The position numbers and the translations under genes were made by a program. DNA of 64,000 bases from Stutzerimonas stutzeri (GTDB lineage Bacteria; Pseudomonadota; Gammaproteobacteria; Pseudomonadales; Pseudomonadaceae): NCBI RefSeq assembly GCF_024448955.1, contig NZ_JAMOIH010000004.1, positions 1 through 64,000 of the forward strand, in the 5' to 3' direction. The notes beneath the pieces are model-generated. The model had not been told where the DNA came from. It did no database searches and was given only the letters and a program-made list of their open reading frames with translations. Position 1 is the first letter of the stretch. Each line of letters opens with the position of its first letter. This document shows, in pieces, positions 25,718-37,130 of this stretch.

Positions 25718-26850
25718 CAGCTTGCCTCGACCAGTTCGAGTACCGCACTGGCAGCCTGACTCGACGCATCGCAACGCAGCGTCCGATGGATGGCGTCGAA
25801 GCCTTCGGTTTGTATATCGCCGTTGTCCAGCAGGGGCGACAGCAGTTGCGCCATGGCATCCGGAGTCGCGGCGTCCTGCAGAAGCTCTGGCACCAGCAAG
25901 CGCTGGGCAAGAAGATTGGGTAATGACACGTACGGACTTTTCACCATGCGTTTGAGGATGCGAAAGGTCAACGGCGCAACGCTATAGGCCACGACCATGG
26001 GGCGCTTGAATAACAAGGCCTCGAGCGTCGCAGTACCAGAGGCGATCAGCACTGCATTGCACGCCGCCAGCACCTCATGGGACCGCCCATCGAGCAGCGA
26101 CAGCGGTAAGTCGCGGCCAGCCAACATCTGCTCCAGCTGCGCACGTCTTTCGGGACTGGCACAGGGAACAATGAAGCGGATACCGGGGCGCATCGAACGT
26201 AGTCGGTCCGCGGCGTCGAGGAAAAGCTCGCCCAGACGACCTACTTCGCCACCCCGGCTACCCGGCATCAGCGCAACGATCATTCCTTCCTGCGGAAGGT
26301 TCAACGCAGCTCGTGCCGCGGCGCGATCGGGTTCCAGCGGAATGGTATCGGCCAAGGGATGGCCGACGAAACGCACCGCGACCTGGTGCGCGTCGTAGAA
26401 CTTCGCCTCGAACGGAAAAAGGGTAAGCATCAGGTCGCAGGCGTCTCGGATCTTCATCACACGCTTCTGCCGCCACGCCCATACCGAGGGGCTGACGTAG
26501 TGCACAGTCTTGATACCGTTGCGCCGCAGCTTGAGGGCCAGATCCAGGTTGAAATCCGGTGCATCTATACCAATGAACACGTCGGGGCGGACTTCGAGCA
26601 GCGTTTTCAGCAAACGCTTGCGGCGTGCAAGAAGTTCGGGCAGCCGACCGAGCACCTCCACCAAGCCCATCACCGCCAGACGTTCCAGCGGGAAGTAGGA
26701 TTTAAGCCCCTGCGCCTCCATGAGAGGACCGCCCACGCCAATGAATTCGACCTCCGGGTGCTGCGCTCTGAGCGCCTGCATCAGACCCGAACCAAGAATG
26801 TCGCCAGAGGCCTCACCGGCCACCAGCGCGACTGTCAGCGGCCTGGACAT
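25717..26850 (-). CDS. lpxB: Lipid-A-disaccharide synthase
   Basis: LpxB joins UDP-2,3-diacylglucosamine and lipid X to the lipid A disaccharide at the inner membrane. The 377-residue product shows [14 protein letters not shown] at the N-terminus, [19 protein letters not shown] and [11 protein letters not shown] chose the ATG at 26850, which leaves one base after the lpxA stop codon. Confidence 0.98.
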   Translation of the reverse strand: MSRPLTVALVAGEASGDILGSGLMQALRAQHPEVEFIGVGGPLMEAQGLKSYFPLERLAVMGLVEVLGRLPELLARRKRLLKTLLEVRPDVFIGIDAPDFNLDLALKLRRNGIKTVHYVSPSVWAWRQKRVMKIRDACDLMLTLFPFEAKFYDAHQVAVRFVGHPLADTIPLEPDRAAARAALNLPQEGMIVALMPGSRGGEVGRLGELFLDAADRLRSMRPGIRFIVPCASPERRAQLEQMLAGRDLPLSLLDGRSHEVLAACNAVLIASGTATLEALLFKRPMVVAYSVAPLTFRILKRMVKSPYVSLPNLLAQRLLVPELLQDAATPDAMAQLLSPLLDNGDIQTEGFDAIHRTLRCDASSQAASAVLELVEAS

Positions 26851-26851
26851 A

Positions 26852-27628
26852 TCAGCGCGTGATGCCACGTTTCGAGGCTTGCACCGAATCACGGAACAGC
26901 GCCACTTCGGGAAACGTCTGCGCATCGGCGGCGAGCGCGGCCAACGCAGCGTCGACCGTCAGCCCTTTGCGGTAGACGACCTTGTAGGCGTTGCGCAGGG
27001 CTGTGATGGCCTCGGCACTGAAACCGCGGCGGCGCATGCCCTCGAAATTCATGCTGCGTGCCTCGGCGGGATTACCGAATACAGTGACGAACGCCGGAAC
27101 GTCTTTGCCAATGGCGGTACCCATGCCCGAAAAGCTGTATGCGCCGATATGGCAATACTGATGAACCAAGGTGTATCCCGACAAAATCGCCCAATCGCCG
27201 ACATGCACATGCCCCGCCAGCGCGGTGTTGTTCACCAGGATGCAATGGTTGGCGATCACGCTGTCATGACCGATGTGCGCGTAGGCCATGATGAGGTTAT
27301 GGTCCCCGATGGTGGTTTCGCTTCGATCCTGCACGGTACCGCGGTGAATGGTCACGCCTTCGCGGATCACGTTGTGGTCACCGATCACCAGACGCGTCGG
27401 CTCGCCTTTGTACTTGAGGTCGGGCGTGTCCTCGCCAATCGAAGAAAACTGAAAAATACGATTATGGCGACCGATGCGGGTCGGCCCCTTGATGACCACA
27501 TGCGACGCGATCACCGTCCCCTCGCCTATTTCGACGTCCGGGCCGATGATCGACCACGGCCCGACCTGGACGTCATCCGCCAGCCTGGCCGAAGGATCGA
27601 CGATAGCGCGAGGGTCGATCAAACTCAT
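26852..27628 (-). CDS. lpxA: UDP-N-acetylglucosamine acyltransferase LpxA
   Basis: LpxA adds the first acyl chain to UDP-GlcNAc, starting lipid A synthesis. The 258-residue product is a left-handed beta-helix of hexapeptide repeats ([20 protein letters not shown] and on), with the active-site segment around [12 protein letters not shown] and [10 protein letters not shown], and a C-terminal helical part. The ATG overlaps the fabZ stop as ATGA. Confidence 0.98.
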   Translation of the reverse strand: MSLIDPRAIVDPSARLADDVQVGPWSIIGPDVEIGEGTVIASHVVIKGPTRIGRHNRIFQFSSIGEDTPDLKYKGEPTRLVIGDHNVIREGVTIHRGTVQDRSETTIGDHNLIMAYAHIGHDSVIANHCILVNNTALAGHVHVGDWAILSGYTLVHQYCHIGAYSFSGMGTAIGKDVPAFVTVFGNPAEARSMNFEGMRRRGFSAEAITALRNAYKVVYRKGLTVDAALAALAADAQTFPEVALFRDSVQASKRGITR

Positions 27629-28065
27629 ATCTTCTGTTCCGCGCAAATGATTTCGGCGGAGCAGACGAGCTTGCCTTCAACACTCGCACGGCAATCGAAC
27701 TTCCAGATCCCGCGCTTGGCACTGATGAAAGACGCTTCAAGGCTCAGCTGATCGCCCGGCACGACCGGCTGGCGGAAGCGCAGCTTATCCGAGCCGACGA
27801 AATAATAAAGCGTACCGTCAGCCGGCTTAGCGCCCATCATCTTGAACCCAAGCAGTCCGGCCGCCTGCGCCATAGCTTCGATAATCAGCACGCCTGGCAT
27901 GATGGGATGTTGTGGAAAATGACCATTGAAGAACGGTTCGTTGACGGAGACGTTCTTGTATGCGCGAACACGCTTGGCGTCCGTATCCAGCTCCGTCACC
28001 CGATCAACCAATAAAAAGGGGTAACGGTGAGGAAGGTATTCGCGAATCTCGTTGATATCCATCAT
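27625..28065 (-). CDS. fabZ: 3-hydroxyacyl-ACP dehydratase FabZ
   Basis: FabZ dehydrates 3-hydroxyacyl-ACP in fatty acid elongation and competes with LpxA and LpxD for hydroxyacyl-ACP. The 146-residue hot-dog protein has catalytic His49 ([12 protein letters not shown]) and Glu63 ([10 protein letters not shown]). I chose the ATG at 28065 ([17 protein letters not shown]). Placement between lpxA and lpxD is conserved. Confidence 0.98.
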   Translation of the reverse strand: MMDINEIREYLPHRYPFLLVDRVTELDTDAKRVRAYKNVSVNEPFFNGHFPQHPIMPGVLIIEAMAQAAGLLGFKMMGAKPADGTLYYFVGSDKLRFRQPVVPGDQLSLEASFISAKRGIWKFDCRASVEGKLVCSAEIICAEQKI

Positions 28066-28160
28066 ATGAAGAAAATGCCCGTAAGAATTATGGGAGCCAG
28101 CACGGCCAGGGTCGTGCACCCGCGGTAAAAGCCTCTAGCAGGGACGATCAGGCGATAGGG

Positions 28161-29219
28161 TCAGGCATCAGAAGCCGCATCCCCACGCGGGGTCACGGAA
28201 GCCAGGCGTTTTTCCACTTGCTGCAGGCGACGAGCCATATCGTCGAGATGACGAATCCGGGCGGCACTCTTGCGCCATTCCGCGGCTGGCTGCATGGCCG
28301 TCCCCGAGGAATAGCTTCCCGGCTCTGTGATTGACCGAGTGACCATAGTCATACCGGTAATGAAGACGTTATCGCACACTTCGATATGTCCAACGAGCCC
28401 GACACCACCGGCAATCATACAGTTGCGGCCGATCTTGGTGCTTCCGGAAATACCGCTGCAACCGGCCATGGCGGTGTTATCGCCGATCTGGACGTTGTGC
28501 GCGATCATGATCTGATTATCCAACTTCACACCATTACCGATCACGGTATCTGCTATCGCGCCGCGGTCTATGGTGGTATTGGCACCGATCTCGACATCAT
28601 CACCGATGCGCACGCCGCCGAGCTGGGCGATTTTTTCCCAGCTGCCCTGCTCCTGAGCAAAGCCAAACCCTTCACCGCCAATGACAGCACCGGGCTGAAT
28701 AACGACTCGCTCGCCGATAACAACGTCGTGACACAGCGTTACTCGAGATGCCAGCCTGCCGTCAGCCCCGATACGACTCCGCGCTCCGATCACCGATTGC
28801 GCACCGATCTCAACATTTGCGCCGATCCATACATCAGCCTCGATGATTACCTGCGCAGCGATGCGCGCGGTCGGATCGATCTGGGCACTAGGATCAACGA
28901 TGGCGCTGGGATGGATACCCACGGTCCCCTGCGGCCGACTCTCGAATAAATGCGAGAGACGTGCGTAGGCGAGATAGGGGTTAGCGACGACGAGGGCGGC
29001 ACCCGCGTAGTCCTCCGCATCCTTGGACGTAAGCAGCACGGCACCGGCGCGAGTAGTGGCGAGAAACTTACGGTACTGCGCATTGGCCAGAAAACTCAGC
29101 TGCTCGGCCTTTGCGTCCTGCAACGTCGCCAGCCCTGATACTCGCAGCGAACGATCGCCGCGCACCTCGGCCCCAAGCTGCTCGGCGAGATCACCGAGCG
29201 TATAGACGACACTGCTCAT
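28161..29219 (-). CDS. lpxD: UDP-3-O-(3-hydroxyacyl)glucosamine N-acyltransferase LpxD
   Basis: LpxD adds the N-linked hydroxyacyl chain in the third step of lipid A synthesis. The 352-residue product has an N-terminal uridine-binding domain ([17 protein letters not shown]), a hexapeptide beta-helix with the active-site region [18 protein letters not shown], and a C-terminal helix ([14 protein letters not shown]). The start overlaps the skp stop as TGATG. Confidence 0.98.
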   Translation of the reverse strand: MSSVVYTLGDLAEQLGAEVRGDRSLRVSGLATLQDAKAEQLSFLANAQYRKFLATTRAGAVLLTSKDAEDYAGAALVVANPYLAYARLSHLFESRPQGTVGIHPSAIVDPSAQIDPTARIAAQVIIEADVWIGANVEIGAQSVIGARSRIGADGRLASRVTLCHDVVIGERVVIQPGAVIGGEGFGFAQEQGSWEKIAQLGGVRIGDDVEIGANTTIDRGAIADTVIGNGVKLDNQIMIAHNVQIGDNTAMAGCSGISGSTKIGRNCMIAGGVGLVGHIEVCDNVFITGMTMVTRSITEPGSYSSGTAMQPAAEWRKSAARIRHLDDMARRLQQVEKRLASVTPRGDAASDA

Positions 29220-29722
29220 CAGCGCAGCTGATTCATGCGCTCGATGACTTGGCGGGTGATGTCGTACTGCGGCTTGACATCAACCACCGCGCCGCGCTCG
29301 AGCACCAGATCGTAGTCACCCTTTTTGATGACTTCTTCCACAGCCTTGTCCAGCTTCGGCTTAAGCTGTTTGAGCATGTCACGATCAGCAGCGGCCTTGG
29401 ATTCGTTCAGCTCCTTGGAGAGGAACTGGAAATCACGCGCCTTCTGTTTGAATTCAAGCTCAAGGCGCTCACGCTCGGCTTGCTGCATCTTATCCCCATC
29501 CTTGCCCAGACGGTCCTGGATGCGCTTGGCATCGCTTTCCAAACCTTTGAGCTTGTCCAGCTGCGGGCCGAACTTCTTTTCCGCATCGACGGAGTAACGC
29601 TTGGCAGCGTCCGATTCGAGCAGCGCCATCTGGTAGTTCATCACCGCAATCTTCATGTCGGCGAATGCAGGCGTCGCCACTAGAGCAGCAGCCACAAGGA
29701 GCAATTGAGTCAACTTACGCAC
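29219..29722 (-). CDS. skp: Periplasmic chaperone Skp/OmpH
   Basis: Skp holds unfolded outer-membrane proteins in the periplasm on their way to BamA. The 167-residue product has a signal peptide ([21 protein letters not shown] then DMKIAV) and long charged coiled-coil helices. I chose the GTG at 29722, which matches family N-termini; a GTG at 29734 adds four residues but has no spacing from the GAAGA sequence before it. It lies just downstream of bamA. Confidence 0.95.
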   Translation of the reverse strand: MRKLTQLLLVAAALVATPAFADMKIAVMNYQMALLESDAAKRYSVDAEKKFGPQLDKLKGLESDAKRIQDRLGKDGDKMQQAERERLELEFKQKARDFQFLSKELNESKAAADRDMLKQLKPKLDKAVEEVIKKGDYDLVLERGAVVDVKPQYDITRQVIERMNQLR

Positions 29723-29768
29723 GGTATATACCACTCTTCAGGAAACACTGGAGCAACGCTCCGGATGA

Positions 29769-32153
29769 TTAAAAGGTTTGGCCCAGCGAGAACTGGAAAA
29801 CCTGGGTATCTGCATCGTCGGGCTTCACGACTGGCATCGCCAAGCTGAAACTCAAAGGCCCCATCGCGGTAATCCAGGTCAGTCCTACGCCGACCGAGCT
29901 GGCCACATCGCCGAAATCGATATCGCTGCATTTGGCTGATTCCGACGGGCAATTGGTATCGTAGACGTTACCGATGTCCCAGAACACCGAAGTACGCAGC
30001 GAACGCTGATCCTTGACGAAGGGCATCGGGAATAGAACTTCCATGCCACCTTGAATCAGCACGTTACCACCAAAGGGGAGTTCGTCCCGATCCGGGTCGG
30101 TGCAGAGCTCACCGGCACATTGACCCGGAGGCAGCGGTTGCCCGTTTGCGTAAGCAGTACTCGGCGTACTACGCGGCCCAAGACTGCTGTCTTCAAAACC
30201 GCGAACCGAGTTGAAACCGCCGGCATAGTAGTGCTCATAGAACGGCAGGCGCGATGTCGAGCCGTAAGCATCGCCATACCCTAGCTGAGTATGCAGACGC
30301 ATGGTGTAGCTCTCGCTCAACGGCACGAAAAGCTGACCGTTATAGTCGATCTTGTAGAAGGACAGGTCACTGCCTGGAATGGTGGTTTCCAGCGAGAGAC
30401 TTTGCGAGTGACCGCGCGTCGCCAGTACACCGCGGTTCAGTGTGGATTCGGACCAGCCAACGGACGCCTTGAAGTTGAGGTAGCTGTCACCCTCCTCCTC
30501 CATGAAATCGAAAATCTCGTCGACGGTGTAACGGCCACTATCGATGGTGTCCTGCTGCGCGGACAGACCAAACGACAACCGCGACGTCTCGCTGATCGGA
30601 TAACCGATATTGACCCCGCCGCCCAGGCTGTCGACCGAGTAGCTGGACACGTCATAGTCCAGCTCGTCGTAGTCAGTGGTCCGGTAGAAGGCGTTATAGC
30701 CAAGACTGACACCGTCTTCGGTCCAGTAGGGATCGACGAAGCCGAAGTTGTAACGCGACTGGTATTCGCTGCGGGTCAAACCGATGCTGACCCGGTTACC
30801 GGTACCCAAAAAGTTGTTCTGGCTGATCGAACCACCGAGGATCAGACCAGCATTCTGAGCGAAGCCAATGCTCGCCATGATCGAACCGGAAGGCTGCTCT
30901 TCGACGCTGTAATTCACATCGATCTGGTCATCGGTGCCAGGCACCTGCGGGGTTTCGACGTTTACTTCCTTGAAGAATCCCAAGCGCTCCAGACGGGTCT
31001 TGGACTGATCGATCAGGTAGGTCGAGGCCCAGCCGCCTTCCATCTGGCGCATTTCGCGACGCAGTACTTCGTCTTCAGTCTTGGTGTTGCCACGGAAATT
31101 GATGCGGTTGACGTAAGCCCGCTTGCCTGGATCGACGACGAAAGTAATCGATACGGTGTTGTCTTCATCATTGGCTTGCGGCACGCCGTTGACGTTGGCG
31201 AAGGTATAGCCTTCATTACCCAGTCGTCGCGTGATCAGCTCGGAGGTGGTGGTCATCACCTTTCGCGAGAAAACCTGGCCTTCTTTCGCCAGCAGCAGAG
31301 ACTGCAATTCTTCCTGCGGAACCTTGAGATCACCGCTCAGTTTTACGTCGCTGACCGTGTAGCGATCGCCTTCGGCGATATTCACGGTGACGTAAACGTC
31401 TTTCTTGTCAGGCGTGATGGATACCTGGGTGGAGGTGATATCCATATTGATATAGCCACGATCCAGGTAATAGGAACGCAGGCGCTCGAGGTCTCCGGAG
31501 AGCTTTTCCCGAGCATATTTGTCGTCGTTACGGAAGAACGACAACCAATTGCTGGTCTTCAGCTCGAACAGGTCGGTAAGGTCTTCATCGGGGAAGACCG
31601 AATTGCCAACGACGTTGATGTGCTTGATCGAAGCGACCGAGCCTTCGTTGATGTTGATCTTCAGCGCGACGCGATTACGCGGCTGCGGGACGACCTCGGT
31701 CTCGATGGTGGCCGAGTAACGGCCCTGTGCAACGTATTGGCGTTGCAACTCGTTGCGTACGCCTTCGAGCGTCGCGCGCTGAAAGATCTCACCCTCGGCG
31801 AGGCCCGACTGCTGCAAACCGGAAAGCAGATCTTCGGTTTTGATGGCCTTGTTGCCGTCGATTTCGATACCGGAAATCGATGGTCGCTCGACCACATTGA
31901 TTACCAGCACATCGCCTTCGCGACCAAGCTGGATATCCTCGAAGAAGCCGGTACGGAACAGCGCGCGGGTTGCATCTACCAGACGACTGTCATCGGCAGC
32001 CTGACCGACGTTCAACGGCAACGCACCAAAGACACTGCCTGCGGAGACGCGTTGCAGGCCATTGACACGTATATCGGAGATGGTGAAGGACTCGGCGTGA
32101 ACTTCGGCAATCATCAGTGCGGAAATAACCGCAGGTAGCAGCAGACGTTTCAT
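29769..32153 (-). CDS. bamA: Outer membrane protein assembly factor BamA
   Basis: BamA inserts beta-barrel proteins into the outer membrane. The 794-residue product has a signal peptide (MKRLLLPAVISALMIAEVHA), five POTRA repeats (starting FTISDIRVNGLQRV and ending near residue 420), and a C-terminal 16-strand barrel with the VRGF motif (FNSVRGFEDSSLGP) and terminal aromatic QFSLGQTF. AAAGGA precedes the ATG at 32153. Confidence 0.99.
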   Translation of the reverse strand: MKRLLLPAVISALMIAEVHAESFTISDIRVNGLQRVSAGSVFGALPLNVGQAADDSRLVDATRALFRTGFFEDIQLGREGDVLVINVVERPSISGIEIDGNKAIKTEDLLSGLQQSGLAEGEIFQRATLEGVRNELQRQYVAQGRYSATIETEVVPQPRNRVALKININEGSVASIKHINVVGNSVFPDEDLTDLFELKTSNWLSFFRNDDKYAREKLSGDLERLRSYYLDRGYINMDITSTQVSITPDKKDVYVTVNIAEGDRYTVSDVKLSGDLKVPQEELQSLLLAKEGQVFSRKVMTTTSELITRRLGNEGYTFANVNGVPQANDEDNTVSITFVVDPGKRAYVNRINFRGNTKTEDEVLRREMRQMEGGWASTYLIDQSKTRLERLGFFKEVNVETPQVPGTDDQIDVNYSVEEQPSGSIMASIGFAQNAGLILGGSISQNNFLGTGNRVSIGLTRSEYQSRYNFGFVDPYWTEDGVSLGYNAFYRTTDYDELDYDVSSYSVDSLGGGVNIGYPISETSRLSFGLSAQQDTIDSGRYTVDEIFDFMEEEGDSYLNFKASVGWSESTLNRGVLATRGHSQSLSLETTIPGSDLSFYKIDYNGQLFVPLSESYTMRLHTQLGYGDAYGSTSRLPFYEHYYAGGFNSVRGFEDSSLGPRSTPSTAYANGQPLPPGQCAGELCTDPDRDELPFGGNVLIQGGMEVLFPMPFVKDQRSLRTSVFWDIGNVYDTNCPSESAKCSDIDFGDVASSVGVGLTWITAMGPLSFSLAMPVVKPDDADTQVFQFSLGQTF

Positions 32154-32222
32154 GAAGTCCTTTCTTTTCAAACCTGATAATTGAACCTGCGCTTTGCGCG
32201 GCGACATCAAGGTATATGGCAA

Positions 32223-33575
32223 TTAAAGGCGGCCAAGGTCGTTGACCAGCGCAAGCAGCATCACCCCAACAACCAGGCTGATACCGATCTGTACTCCCCA
32301 GCCCTGGACCCTGTCCGACAAGGGACGTCCACGGACCCACTCAACCAGATAGAAGAGCAAATGCCCACCATCCAGGACCGGGATAGGCAATAGATTGAGT
32401 ACCCCAAGGCTAATACTCAGGTAGGCGAGGAAGTTCAGAAAGTCGCCCACGCCCGACTGTGCAGAAGCGCCCGCCACTTTAGCAATGGTTATCGGGCCGC
32501 TCAAGTTTTTTACCGAGAGCTCCCCGAAGAGCATTTTTTTCAAAGAATCGAGCGTCAGAACGCTCATTGTCCAGGTCCGACGGAGCCCTTCGACTACCGC
32601 TTCGAGCGGCCCGTAACTGACGTTTCGCAGCATTTCCGCCGGCCACTCACCGGCTGCGACTCCAGCACCAAGATACCCACGACGGCTACCGTCTTCACCC
32701 CGCTCGGCTAACGTTAGAGGCAGCTCCAACCGCTGCCCATCGCGTTCGATTTCGAGTTGAACGGCCTGACCGTACAGCGGCTTGACACGATCGATCACGT
32801 CCTGCCATTCGTTAAGCGCCTCGCCATCGAGGCTGAGCAGCCGATCGCCGAGACGCACGCCGGCCGCCTGAGCAGGTCCTTGTGGATCGAGTTGAGCGAC
32901 TACCGGGGCGATTTCCGGACGCCAGGGGCGTATACCCAGCGAACCGATCGGGTCCGGTTCCTCGGCGCCTTTCAGCCAATCTTTCAACTCCAACTGCAGT
33001 CGCTGCGACTGACTGCTATCACTATCGCGCACAAGCAATTCGAGCGAGCCGCTTTCGCCCAGCCGCCTGATCAGTTGAAGATTCACCTCTGACCAGCCCG
33101 AGGTAGATTTGCCGTTGACCTCTACGATTTCATGCCCGGCCATCACTCCGGCGCGCTCGGCGAGGCTGCCCGCTTCGACAGCACCGATTACCGGTCGAAT
33201 CTGCTCGGTTCCAAGCATTGCCAGCGCCCAGAAAAACACCAGCGCAAGGAGGAAGTTCGCCAACGGCCCGGCCGAGACGATGGCGAAGCGTTGTTTCACT
33301 GACTTGCGGTTGAACGTCTGATTCAGCAATGCAGGCGGGACATCGCCTTCACGCTCATCGAGCATCTTCACATAGCCGCCGAGCGGAATCGCCGCTATGA
33401 CGAACTCGGTGCCCTGGCGATCGTGCCAACGCACCAATGGACGACCGAAGCCTACCGAAAAACGCAGAACTTTGACGCCGCAACGACGCGCGACCCAGAA
33501 ATGTCCGTACTCGTGAAAGGTTACCAGCACACCCAGCGCCACTAGGGTGCCGATGATCATGTACAGCGCGCCCAT
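32223..33575 (-). CDS. rseP: Site-2 protease RseP (MucP)
   Basis: RseP is the membrane metalloprotease that cuts anti-sigma factors such as MucA after a first cleavage, releasing the envelope-stress sigma factor. The 450-residue product has HEYGH at residues 21-25, two PDZ domains in the periplasmic part, and the second zinc motif PVLDGGHLLFYL near the C-terminus. GAGGAAAAT precedes the ATG at 33575. It lies between bamA and dxr. Confidence 0.98.
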   Translation of the reverse strand: MGALYMIIGTLVALGVLVTFHEYGHFWVARRCGVKVLRFSVGFGRPLVRWHDRQGTEFVIAAIPLGGYVKMLDEREGDVPPALLNQTFNRKSVKQRFAIVSAGPLANFLLALVFFWALAMLGTEQIRPVIGAVEAGSLAERAGVMAGHEIVEVNGKSTSGWSEVNLQLIRRLGESGSLELLVRDSDSSQSQRLQLELKDWLKGAEEPDPIGSLGIRPWRPEIAPVVAQLDPQGPAQAAGVRLGDRLLSLDGEALNEWQDVIDRVKPLYGQAVQLEIERDGQRLELPLTLAERGEDGSRRGYLGAGVAAGEWPAEMLRNVSYGPLEAVVEGLRRTWTMSVLTLDSLKKMLFGELSVKNLSGPITIAKVAGASAQSGVGDFLNFLAYLSISLGVLNLLPIPVLDGGHLLFYLVEWVRGRPLSDRVQGWGVQIGISLVVGVMLLALVNDLGRL

Positions 33576-33665
33576 ATTTTCCTCTGCCTCGAAAGGCCTG
33601 TTAGAAGCCACCGACTCCGGTGAAATCAATTCCGCGCGTCGCCACTGCCGGCACGGGTTCAGCCA

Positions 33666-34856
33666 CTAGCGATCGCGATTACGCAACCAACGCGAAGCCA
33701 ATGTGCGAGCCTGCGCATCGGCGGCAAGCACATCTGCCAAGCAGCGAGCCGGAACCGATGCTTCCTGGTCGAGTACGGCCTCGATGATACTCGCGATTTC
33801 AGTGAAGCGAATGCGACCATCGAGGAACGCATCCACCGCCACCTCGTTCGAGGCATTGAGCATGGCCGGCGCAGTCCCGCCGTCCTGAGCGGCCTGCCGA
33901 GCAATGCGAAGGCATGGGAACCGCTGCAGGTCTGGAGCTTCGAAGTTCAAACTTCCTGTCTGCAACAGGTCCAGCGCCGAAACACCTGAGTCGATTCGCT
34001 CCGGCCAAGCCAGCGCGTGCGCTATTGGAGTGCGCATGTCAGGGTTACCGAGCTGCGCCAGCACAGAGCCGTCAATATAGTCGACCATAGAATGAATGAC
34101 GCTTTGCGGGTGAATGACCACTTCGACCTGCTCAGGACGCGCGTCGAACAGCCAGCACGCCTCGATGAGCTCGAGACCCTTGTTCATCATGCTTGCCGAG
34201 TCCACGGAGATCTTGCGCCCCATGGACCAGTTCGGATGCGCACATGCCTGCTCGGCGGTCACGGCTGAAAGCTGTTCCAGCGGTAGCTGGCGGAACGGTC
34301 CTCCGGACGCGGTTAGCAGTATCCGCCGCACCCCGACGCTGCTGAGCCCTTGCGCATAGTTGCCCGGCAGGCATTGGAAGATAGCGTTATGTTCGCTGTC
34401 GATTGGCAGCAATACGGCCTCGCTGTCCCGAAGCGCCTGCATGAACAGCGCGCCGGACATTACCAGCGCCTCCTTATTCGCCAACAGCACGCGTTTGCTG
34501 GCCTGCACGGCTGCGAGCGTGGGACGCAAGCCAGCCGCACCGACAATAGCGGCCATCACCACATCAACCTCGGGATGCGCCGCAGCTTCGCTCAGCCCGC
34601 CCTCGCCGACCAGCACGCGAGTCTTTACACCATCGCTGTCGAGCTGACTCTGCAGCTCGCGCCCTTTGTCGCTGTCAGCCACCACGGCATAACGTGGACG
34701 ATGTATGCGGCACAGCTCGCGCAGTTCAGCGACGCGACTGAATGCAGTCAATGCGAACGTTCTGTAGCGCTCCGGATGACGAGAGATGACGTCCAGCGTG
34801 CTCAAGCCGATCGAACCGGTCGCCCCCAGCACCGTTACCTGCAAGGGTCGATTCAC
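33666..34856 (-). CDS. dxr: 1-deoxy-D-xylulose 5-phosphate reductoisomerase
   Basis: Dxr makes methylerythritol phosphate, the committed MEP pathway step. The 396-residue product has the NADPH motif [14 protein letters not shown] and metal and substrate residues in [13 protein letters not shown] and LTASGGPFR. The start is a GTG at 34856 overlapping the cdsA stop (GTGA). A start further upstream (34880) is possible but gives atypical sequence. Confidence 0.97.
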   Translation of the reverse strand: MNRPLQVTVLGATGSIGLSTLDVISRHPERYRTFALTAFSRVAELRELCRIHRPRYAVVADSDKGRELQSQLDSDGVKTRVLVGEGGLSEAAAHPEVDVVMAAIVGAAGLRPTLAAVQASKRVLLANKEALVMSGALFMQALRDSEAVLLPIDSEHNAIFQCLPGNYAQGLSSVGVRRILLTASGGPFRQLPLEQLSAVTAEQACAHPNWSMGRKISVDSASMMNKGLELIEACWLFDARPEQVEVVIHPQSVIHSMVDYIDGSVLAQLGNPDMRTPIAHALAWPERIDSGVSALDLLQTGSLNFEAPDLQRFPCLRIARQAAQDGGTAPAMLNASNEVAVDAFLDGRIRFTEIASIIEAVLDQEASVPARCLADVLAADAQARTLASRWLRNRDR

Positions 34857-35668
34857 CAAGCACCCCAGCCAGCAAGCCACAACAAAACGGCAAACACCGG
34901 TACCGCCGCGGTCAGACTGTCGATGCGATCCATCACACCACCATGTCCGGGCAGCAGCTGGCTGCTGTCTTTGATGCCGGAGCTACGTTTGAACATGCTT
35001 TCGGTCAGATCGCCCACAACGGAGATCACAACCACCAGGGCAGCGCCGAGGAGCGCCAATACCAGCTCCCGCGGCGACCAGCCCTGATACAAGCCGACAC
35101 CGAGCGTGATCAGCAGGCTCGTGAGCAGCCCGCCAATCAAGCCTTCCCAGCTTTTACCCGGGCTAACCTGAGGTGCCAGTTTGCGCCGACCAAAGGTCTT
35201 GCCTGAAAAATAGGCACCGATGTCGGCCGCCCAAACCAGCACCATCACCGCTACGATCAGCCAATTTCCTTGCGGCCATTGCTTGAGCACGACGAGCGCC
35301 TGCCAAGCCGGAAGCAAAATCAACAAACCGATCACGAGACTGCCAATGCGTCCTCCCCAATGGCGCTGACTGCCGGGATATCCAAGCACCAATGCCGTTG
35401 CGATCAGCCACCAGACGACGCTGATCGAGAGCAACCAAGGAGTCAGTGGTGGCAGCTGGTACAGCGCAACGAGCAGCAGGGCAACGACCAGCGCATAGCC
35501 GATTCTCGCGAACTGACCGGAAAACCCCGCCAGACGCGCCCACTCCCAGCCACCCAATACCACCACCACACCAATGAACAGCGCGAATGCGAGACCGTCG
35601 AGGAGAAAGAAGCCGATCAGTGCGATCGGCAGGAGGATGGCGGCGGTGATGATGCGTTGTTTCAACAT
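34853..35668 (-). CDS. cdsA: Phosphatidate cytidylyltransferase CdsA
   Basis: CdsA makes CDP-diacylglycerol for all phospholipids. The 271-residue product is an inner-membrane protein with about seven to eight hydrophobic segments and the family signature near the C-terminus ([30 protein letters not shown]). It overlaps uppS by seven bases. Confidence 0.98.
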   Translation of the reverse strand: MLKQRIITAAILLPIALIGFFLLDGLAFALFIGVVVVLGGWEWARLAGFSGQFARIGYALVVALLLVALYQLPPLTPWLLSISVVWWLIATALVLGYPGSQRHWGGRIGSLVIGLLILLPAWQALVVLKQWPQGNWLIVAVMVLVWAADIGAYFSGKTFGRRKLAPQVSPGKSWEGLIGGLLTSLLITLGVGLYQGWSPRELVLALLGAALVVVISVVGDLTESMFKRSSGIKDSSQLLPGHGGVMDRIDSLTAAVPVFAVLLWLAGWGAW

Positions 35669-36423
35669 TCTGCACGGACCTCTGTCCCGACCTGATCGCC
35701 GGTCTTACCGAAACGCCGTTGCCGCTTGGCGAAATCGGCCAGAGCGGCGCGCATTGCATCGTGTTTGAAATCCGGCCAGAACAGGTCGGAGAAATACAGC
35801 TCAGCGTATGCCAGCTGCCACAGCAGGAAATTGCTGATGCGTCGTTCGCCGCCGGTGCGAATGCATAGATCCGGCAACGGCATATCGCCGGTGGCGAGAT
35901 AACTCTGGAAAAGCGCCGGAGTAACCGACTCTGGATCTAGACGACCACTCTGTGCTTCACGAGCCATCCGTTGAGCCGCCTGCAGGATGTCCCACTGACC
36001 GCCATAATTCGCTGCGACCTGCAGAACGAAACGGCCGGCACCAGCCGTTATCTCTTCGGCCTCGAGCATTGCGGTCTGCAGCTCAGGATGAAAGCGCGAG
36101 CGATCACCGATGATTCGCAGGCTGATGCCGTTCTCATTGAGCTTGCGCGCCTCTCGGCGCAGCGCAGTCAGAAACAGCTCCATCAACGCACCAACCTCAT
36201 CAGCCGGCCGTTGCCAGTTCTCGCTGGAGAAGGCGAATAGCGTCAGCACCTCGACACCCGCCTCTGCACAGACCTCGATGACGGCTCGCACCGCATCGAC
36301 ACCCGCCTTGTGCCCCGCCACGCCCGGCAAGAGACGGCGCTTGGCCCAGCGATTATTGCCATCCATGATGACTGCGACATGACGGGGTACATTCCGCCCG
36401 GCAATCTGCCTGACCTTTTCCAT
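35662..36423 (-). CDS. uppS: Undecaprenyl diphosphate synthase UppS
   Basis: UppS extends farnesyl diphosphate to the C55 lipid carrier used for peptidoglycan and O-antigen. The 253-residue product has the catalytic Asp21 in VAVIMDGNNRWAKRR and the family motifs FSSENWQRP and PDLCIRTGGERRISNFLLWQ. It draws on the isoprenoid units supplied by IspD, IspF and Dxr in this window. Confidence 0.98.
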   Translation of the reverse strand: MEKVRQIAGRNVPRHVAVIMDGNNRWAKRRLLPGVAGHKAGVDAVRAVIEVCAEAGVEVLTLFAFSSENWQRPADEVGALMELFLTALRREARKLNENGISLRIIGDRSRFHPELQTAMLEAEEITAGAGRFVLQVAANYGGQWDILQAAQRMAREAQSGRLDPESVTPALFQSYLATGDMPLPDLCIRTGGERRISNFLLWQLAYAELYFSDLFWPDFKHDAMRAALADFAKRQRRFGKTGDQVGTEVRAEC

Positions 36424-36572
36424 GAAACGACTCTACCTGCGCTCAATCACGTTGCGAACAGTGGGAGGAACTGACGAAGGCAATTCCTGGGGCACATCCC
36501 CCTCGCGCCTGGGATCCTGGACGGATCGCGCGCTCCGACGCGAGCAATACGGACGAAGTCCTGTACCGCCCA

Positions 36573-37130
36573 TCAAACGGCCATCAGGTCGCTTTCCTTG
36601 CTTTCAAGTGCCTTGTCGATTTCCGCAACATACTTGTCGGTCAGCTTTTGAACGTCGTCCTGAGCCCGCCGATCTTCGTCTTCGCTGATTTCCTTTTCTT
36701 TCAGCAAATCCTTCAATTGCGCGATGGCATCGCGGCGAATATTACGCACCGCAACACGAGCGTTCTCGGCTTCGGCACGCGCCTGCTTGGTATAACCCTT
36801 ACGAGTCTCCTCGGTGAGCGCAGGCATCGGAACACGAATAGTGGTACCGGCAGTAGCGGGATTCAATCCCAGGTCAGAGGTCATGATGGCCTTCTCGACG
36901 GCCTGAATCATGCTCTTGTCGAAAACGGTCAGGGCCAGGGTACGGGAATCTTCGGCAACCACGTTTGCAACCTGACGCAACGGGGTATCGCTGCCGTAGT
37001 ACGACACCATCACGCTATCGAGGATGCTCGGGTGAGCACGGCCGGTACGGATCTTGGCGAATGCATGCCCCAGAGATTCCAGGGTCTTCGTCATACGCTC
37101 CTGGGCGTCTTGCTTGATCTCGTTGATCAT
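36573..37130 (-). CDS. frr: Ribosome recycling factor
   Basis: With EF-G, RRF splits the post-termination ribosome. The 185-residue product has the typical [10 protein letters not shown] and the [12 protein letters not shown] helix segment. The start overlaps the pyrH stop as ATGA. A 149-bp gap separates it from uppS. Confidence 0.99.
   Translation of the reverse strand: MINEIKQDAQERMTKTLESLGHAFAKIRTGRAHPSILDSVMVSYYGSDTPLRQVANVVAEDSRTLALTVFDKSMIQAVEKAIMTSDLGLNPATAGTTIRVPMPALTEETRKGYTKQARAEAENARVAVRNIRRDAIAQLKDLLKEKEISEDEDRRAQDDVQKLTDKYVAEIDKALESKESDLMAV

Noticed and set aside
30291-32138. 615-codon open frame on the plus strand
   Set aside because: It lies antisense to bamA and shows no recognisable motif or ribosome site.
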